A DNA stretch of 64,000 nucleotides from contig NC_134827.1 of the NCBI RefSeq assembly GCF_004210375.1, positions 100,549,285-100,613,284 on the forward strand, in the 5' to 3' direction. Shown here one piece after another: positions 63,001-64,000 of the stretch. Position numbers and translations under genes: made by a program. The notes under the pieces are model-generated. The model had not been told where the DNA came from. It did no database searches and saw only the letters and a list, made by a program, of their open reading frames with translations. The DNA comes from Tachypleus tridentatus. Its lineage: Eukaryota > Arthropoda > Merostomata > Xiphosura > Limulidae. Each line of letters opens with the position of its first letter. Position 1 is the first letter of the stretch.

Positions 63001-64000
63001 TAATGCATTTGACAGTGTGTTAACACTGAGGGAAGGAAATCATCATGTGCTATCATTAACACTCTTCTGATCTTCATGACAAGAAATCCAGCTGGAATAA
63101 AAATGTATCTCGGAACTGCTGGTGTGGGTATTAACACTTCTATTAATGAACAGAGAACAACGTTTTGACTTTCCTAGGTCATCTTCAGATTAAAAGTGTT
63201 AATACCCATATCAACTGTTCTGAGGTATACTCCTCTGATCTATAAAAGGTTAACATTTCAGTCCAGTCAGTATTTTTAGAAATATTTACAAATAACTGGG
63301 TATTATTCTGTTTAAAATGACACAAACCAGTTGTGATTGTTTTCAAAATCAGGATGGAAATTTTGAATTTTGAAGATTTATATCATTCTTTGAGTAACAG
63401 ATAGTTTATTCATTTAAGATTAGAGACAAAGAAACCAGTTTAAAATTTGTTGTTGTTTTTTTTTTTGCTGTGTGGAGTGTAGAATAACATGTAGAAAATA
63501 ACTTAAATTAGGCTTACTTTTAAATAATTTCTTACTAATTAAATTTGTAAGATTAGTATCTTAAGTTTCTAGTATAGTTACCACTCTTATTATTGATTTA
63601 ACTTTTTAGTATGTTTATTTGATTCTTTTAATATCTGTTTCAGTTGCGGGCAATCACCGAACAGATGAGTTTATTAGCAGCCGAGAGTAGGAGGAAAGCA
63701 AAGAAAAAAAGGAAAAAGAAAAAGAGAGAGAGAGAGAAAGAAGAAATAAAACCAGAGCCAGATGCTCCTCCTCCAGAGCCGGTAATCACCCAACCACCAG
63801 TCACTTCGCCAATGAACAGCACAGCCCCTCCACCATCTACAAAAGAAACGCACCCACCTAAAACTCAAAAACCAGCCAAAAATAAATCTAATGCAACACC
63901 CAATAAATCTCAAAACCAAAACAAGTCTTCGGGTCAGACAAAGAGACAGAGATCAAATAGTAAGTCATCCAAAAAGAGTAGCAAAAATATACCAGCTTTT
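36759..64000 (+). CDS. fs(1)h/BRD: BET bromodomain protein (BRD2/3/4, fs(1)h homologue), 3' incomplete
   Basis: Twelve coding exons join to at least 662 codons: 36759-36797, 40876-41091, 41469-41615, 46612-46680, 46975-47059, 47336-47715, 51589-51759, 51957-52046, 53384-53485, 58085-58213, 62285-62485, 63644 onward. Seen: EPVNGIVQP as in fs(1)h, bromodomain 1 (about residues 50-155; WPF shelf 71-73, acetyl-lysine-binding Asn 130), a Gly/Lys/Arg stretch, a Ser/Thr/Pro-rich linker, [13 protein letters not shown], then [20 protein letters not shown]. Bromodomain 2 (about 383-490; WPF 403-405, Asn 462), the acidic [13 protein letters not shown] cluster, a short helix and the start of a Lys/Arg-rich region follow. 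Family knowledge: BET proteins bind acetylated histones and recruit P-TEFb to drive transcription in the nucleus. The ET and C-terminal domains lie outside the window. All junctions keep frame. Confidence 0.97.
37586..37622. repeat. AC dinucleotide microsatellite
   Basis: About 18 uninterrupted AC units. A potential polymorphic marker. Confidence 0.95.
38378..39378 (-). mobile_element. Tigger/pogo-type DNA transposon, internally deleted
   Basis: CAGTAAAACCTGTCT at the left end mirrors agacaggttttactg at the right end, and TA follows on the right (CA, a likely decayed TA, on the left). Between them the minus strand encodes a 78-codon open frame at 38697-38930 with [15 protein letters not shown] and an acidic stretch. 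That resembles the C-terminal tail of Tigger/jerky-type transposases (family knowledge). The catalytic domain and the DNA-binding part are absent. Confidence 0.75.
39562..39778. mobile_element. Palindromic 217-bp MITE with TA duplication
   Basis: About 33-bp terminal inverted repeats, identical apart from one base (CAAGGTGGCCCGTAAGTCCC left; CAGGGTGGCCCGTAAGTCCC right, opposite strand), are flanked by TA on both sides (39560-39561, 39779-39780). It has no coding capacity. It is Tc1/mariner-like by its TA target. The near identity of the arms suggests a young insertion. Confidence 0.88.
40876..41091 (+). CDS. BET exon 2: N-terminus and first part of bromodomain 1
   Basis: 216 bases, phase 0 at both ends, donor gtgagt. 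It encodes [29 protein letters not shown] and AWPFHEPVD. An alternative in-frame acceptor at 40847-40848 (aatacag) would add nine residues (VTCLALPYQ). The 40874-40875 site has the better pyrimidine tract and is preferred. Confidence 0.93.
41092..41468 (+). other. BET intron inside bromodomain 1
   Basis: 377 bases, AT-rich, no feature seen. Confidence 0.9.
41469..41615 (+). CDS. BET exon 3: second part of bromodomain 1
   Basis: 147 bases in phase 0, from [20 protein letters not shown] to [10 protein letters not shown], with acceptor acatttag and donor gtgagg. The acetyl-lysine-binding Asn (YNKPG) is present. The usual NNYYW of the family is NCWYY here. Confidence 0.95.
41616..46611 (+). other. 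BET intron, 5.0 kb
   Basis: It has one SINE fragment (45226-45300) and a local direct duplication: aataatgtgctttttgaagattgcctt...agcatagatgtgcagggtt at 43390-43440 recurs at 44043-44100. The rest is AT-rich and unassignable. Confidence 0.75.
45226..45300 (+). mobile_element. SINE fragment, third type
   Basis: ctgggtttttatacccgtgatgggtagag followed by ttgtgtagctttgtgttta is the mirror of the blocks at 23380-23495. Confidence 0.55.
46612..46680 (+). CDS. BET exon 4: last helix of bromodomain 1
   Basis: 69 bases encoding [20 protein letters not shown] and PNQ, phase 0, acceptor ttctctttacaag, donor gtaagc. Confidence 0.94.
46975..47059 (+). CDS. BET exon 5: Gly/Lys/Arg-rich segment after bromodomain 1
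   Basis: 85 bases, ending in phase 1 with donor gtaatt. It encodes [13 protein letters not shown] followed by a run alternating Gly with Lys/Arg. That run is basic and probably nucleic acid- or nuclear import-related (inference). Confidence 0.9.
47336..47715 (+). CDS. BET exon 6: Ser/Thr/Pro/Val-rich linker
   Basis: 380 bases with acceptor ttctttctag and donor gtaagg. It encodes a low-complexity linker rich in Ala, Thr, Val, Pro and Ser with few charges, including [16 protein letters not shown]. The acceptor is a NAGNAG tandem (tagcag), so one Ala codon may be optional. Confidence 0.9.
48919..48960. repeat. Short tandem duplication, two 20-bp units
   Basis: atggtactgcccataactt occurs twice head-to-tail. 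Confidence 0.9.
49158..49903. repeat. Minisatellite, 75-bp unit, 10 copies
   Basis: Unit starts are 49158, 49231, 49306, 49381, 49456, 49531, 49606, 49681, 49756 and 49831. The first unit is 2 bp shorter. Units are nearly identical and differ mainly at aaacacatg versus aaacgtatg and ggttcg versus ggtttg. Each unit carries TTGTTACA and, after a short spacer, TGTAACAA, so a hairpin is possible at every junction. Confidence 0.97.
49911..49979. repeat. Tandem duplication, two units of about 34 bp
   Basis: ccactaactgcttggatctg and the following gtgctccagatagg occur twice directly downstream of the minisatellite. The region seems prone to slippage or unequal exchange. Confidence 0.92.
50180..51320 (+). 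repeat. Dispersed repeat family, copy 2 (uninterrupted)
   Basis: The colinear and uninterrupted counterpart of 30560-31600 plus 33425-34035, ending gaatgcaagtcaacaaatgtgacgacatggcctttgaccc. It serves as the reference to define the insertion in copy 1. Confidence 0.8.
51589..51759 (+). CDS. BET exon 7: conserved [13 protein letters not shown] segment
   Basis: 171 bases in phase 0, starting [15 protein letters not shown] and ending [19 protein letters not shown]. Strongly conserved in BET proteins between the bromodomains. The donor reads CAG|gtcatt, a weak match. Confidence 0.93.
51760..51956 (+). other. Short BET intron with weak donor
   Basis: 197 bases. If retained, the frame adds VINCHYL and stops (TAG at 51781), giving a bromodomain 1-only product. 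Confidence 0.85.
51957..52046 (+). CDS. BET exon 8: motif before bromodomain 2
   Basis: 90 bases in phase 0, encoding [13 protein letters not shown] and [16 protein letters not shown]. Acceptor tttttatag, donor gtgagt. Confidence 0.95.
52047..53383 (+). other. BET intron, 1.3 kb
   Basis: It contains a decayed tRNA-derived SINE (52124-52275). The rest is AT-rich and unassignable. Confidence 0.8.
52124..52275 (+). mobile_element. Decayed tRNA-derived SINE
   Basis: It keeps the order ggtactggtgtattaggc, gttatgggttcaggctcc, agcatgcttgtc, gttataatatgatggtcagtcc. It has lost most CpGs and much of the body. Confidence 0.65.
53384..53485 (+). CDS. BET exon 9: first part of bromodomain 2
   Basis: 102 bases in phase 0, [20 protein letters not shown] then [14 protein letters not shown]. 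It carries the WPF shelf of the second bromodomain. Acceptor ttactttacag, donor gtgtgt. Confidence 0.95.
53810..54300 (+). repeat. Partial dispersed repeat copy
   Basis: tttgttaatgaagtatttttact, ctaaaacatcctaaatatatttt and ttacaaggttggcc follow the order of blocks in copies 1 and 2. Confidence 0.6.
55140..55510 (+). repeat. Partial dispersed repeat copy
   Basis: aatttgaccaactttgtaaccat, cagtaaagctttatattttctct and gactgaccttgtaaccagcataaaaatacaca match the family. Confidence 0.6.
56480..57150 (+). repeat. Partial dispersed repeat copy
   Basis: tttcagtataatgtatatatctttacaaaattt, caagtctttaacatacaaaatatcat and gaccgatcttgtaaccaac match the family. Then ccctatgaattgtgttgaactactgttg matches 54215-54240. 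Confidence 0.6.
57986..58003. repeat. GA microsatellite
   Basis: About nine GA units, 80 bp upstream of the exon at 58085. Confidence 0.9.
58085..58213 (+). CDS. BET exon 10: second part of bromodomain 2
   Basis: 129 bases in phase 0, with [20 protein letters not shown] and the acetyl-lysine-binding Asn in [10 protein letters not shown]. Acceptor accttccag, donor gtgagt. Confidence 0.95.
59340..59640 (-). repeat. Dispersed repeat fragment, inverted
   Basis: gggttaaaggccatgtaatcatgtttgttgatttgcattc is the reverse complement of the block ending copies 1 and 2, followed by further matching sequence. Confidence 0.6.
59972..60025. repeat. AC dinucleotide microsatellite
   Basis: About 27 AC units without interruption. 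Confidence 0.97.
60440..60760 (-). repeat. Dispersed repeat fragment, probably inverted
   Basis: ggtggttacaaggtcggtcaaaattg reverse-complements the gaccgaccttgtaaccacc block of the family. A later ttttcatggtatgattaaaaac is in the forward direction, so the block may be rearranged. Confidence 0.45.
62285..62485 (+). CDS. BET exon 11: end of bromodomain 2 and acidic serine cluster
   Basis: 201 bases in phase 0. It starts [14 protein letters not shown] and ends [18 protein letters not shown] and IKQLQEQ. The Ser/Glu/Asp cluster corresponds to the casein kinase 2 phosphorylation region of BRD4 (family knowledge). Acceptor gttttgatag, donor gtaatt. Confidence 0.93.
62486..63643 (+). other. BET intron, 1.2 kb
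   Basis: It contains the palindromic repeat at 63105-63240 and is otherwise AT-rich and empty. Confidence 0.85.
63105..63240 (-). repeat. Palindromic repeat with hammerhead-like core (Penelope-type?)
   Basis: 15-bp perfect inverted arms (63125-63139 TGGGTATTAACACTT; 63194-63208) enclose, on the minus strand, CTGAAGATGACCTAGGAAAG followed by TCAAAACG. The order CTGAAGA, TGAC/GTCA stem, AAAC is like the CUGANGA-stem II-GAAAC core of hammerhead ribozymes found in Penelope-like elements. The conserved G of GAAA is A here. Diverged relatives are at 4060-4220 and 9085-9190. Confidence 0.5.
63644..64000 (+). CDS. BET exon 12: short helix and basic Lys/Arg region, cut by window end
   Basis: It opens [20 protein letters not shown], then a long Lys/Arg run, then Pro-rich and Asn/Ser/Lys-rich sequence that stays open to the end of the window. 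A perfect donor-like gtaagt at 63960 could end the exon there in phase 1. Because the frame stays open and Lys/Ser-rich, continuation past the window is equally possible. Confidence 0.88.
   Translation, partial: MRAITEQMSLLAAESRRKAKKKRKKKKREREKEEIKPEPDAPPPEPVITQPPVTSPMNSTAPPPSTKETHPPKTQKPAKNKSNATPNKSQNQNKSSGQTKRQRSNSKSSKKSSKNIPAF

Overview
The window is AT-rich animal nuclear DNA with introns. It holds two divergently transcribed protein-coding genes separated and invaded by transposable elements. The gene sequences, splice sites (GT-AG) and abundant tRNA-derived SINEs point to an arthropod. My recollection of the repeat types suggests a horseshoe crab (Xiphosura), but no search was possible, so treat that as an inference.

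Left part (336-13500, minus strand): a complete coding sequence for a SURF4 (surfeit locus protein 4, Erv29-type ER cargo receptor) homologue. It has four coding exons (13435-13388, 11188-10925, 2988-2945, 783-336), 267 residues and a C-terminal dilysine signal. A 5' UTR intron acceptor lies at 13501-13502. The introns contain a CR1-like LINE fragment, a SINE with a clear target duplication and two Penelope-like palindromic repeats.

Middle part (13700-26350): a transposon graveyard. In order it holds three copies of the 3' half of one RNase H-bearing I/R1-type LINE (minus strand, the largest at 15100-18490), a plus-strand CR1-like LINE remnant, a 408-bp mariner-type MITE with TA duplication, an internally deleted mariner transposase, and six or more tRNA-derived SINE pieces. 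One has a 12-bp target duplication. A short unassigned exon-like ORF lies at 24941-25196 (minus).

Right part (about 26400-64000, plus strand): the 5' two thirds of a BET-family gene (BRD2/3/4, Drosophila fs(1)h). Twelve coding exons are visible from the ATG at 36759 to the window end (at least 662 codons). They cover bromodomain 1, a Ser/Thr/Pro-rich linker, the conserved [13 protein letters not shown] motif, bromodomain 2, the acidic serine cluster and the start of the basic K/R region. The ET domain lies beyond the window. Its introns carry a 10-copy 75-bp minisatellite, a Tigger/pogo remnant, a palindromic MITE, a 1.8-kb insertion with its own ORF, and many diverged copies of one unclassified dispersed repeat.

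The genes have unrelated jobs: ER export of soluble cargo for SURF4, acetyl-histone reading and transcription elongation for BET. Their neighbourhood is still notable, because human SURF4 and BRD3 both map to 9q34.2, so this may be a relic of very old linkage.
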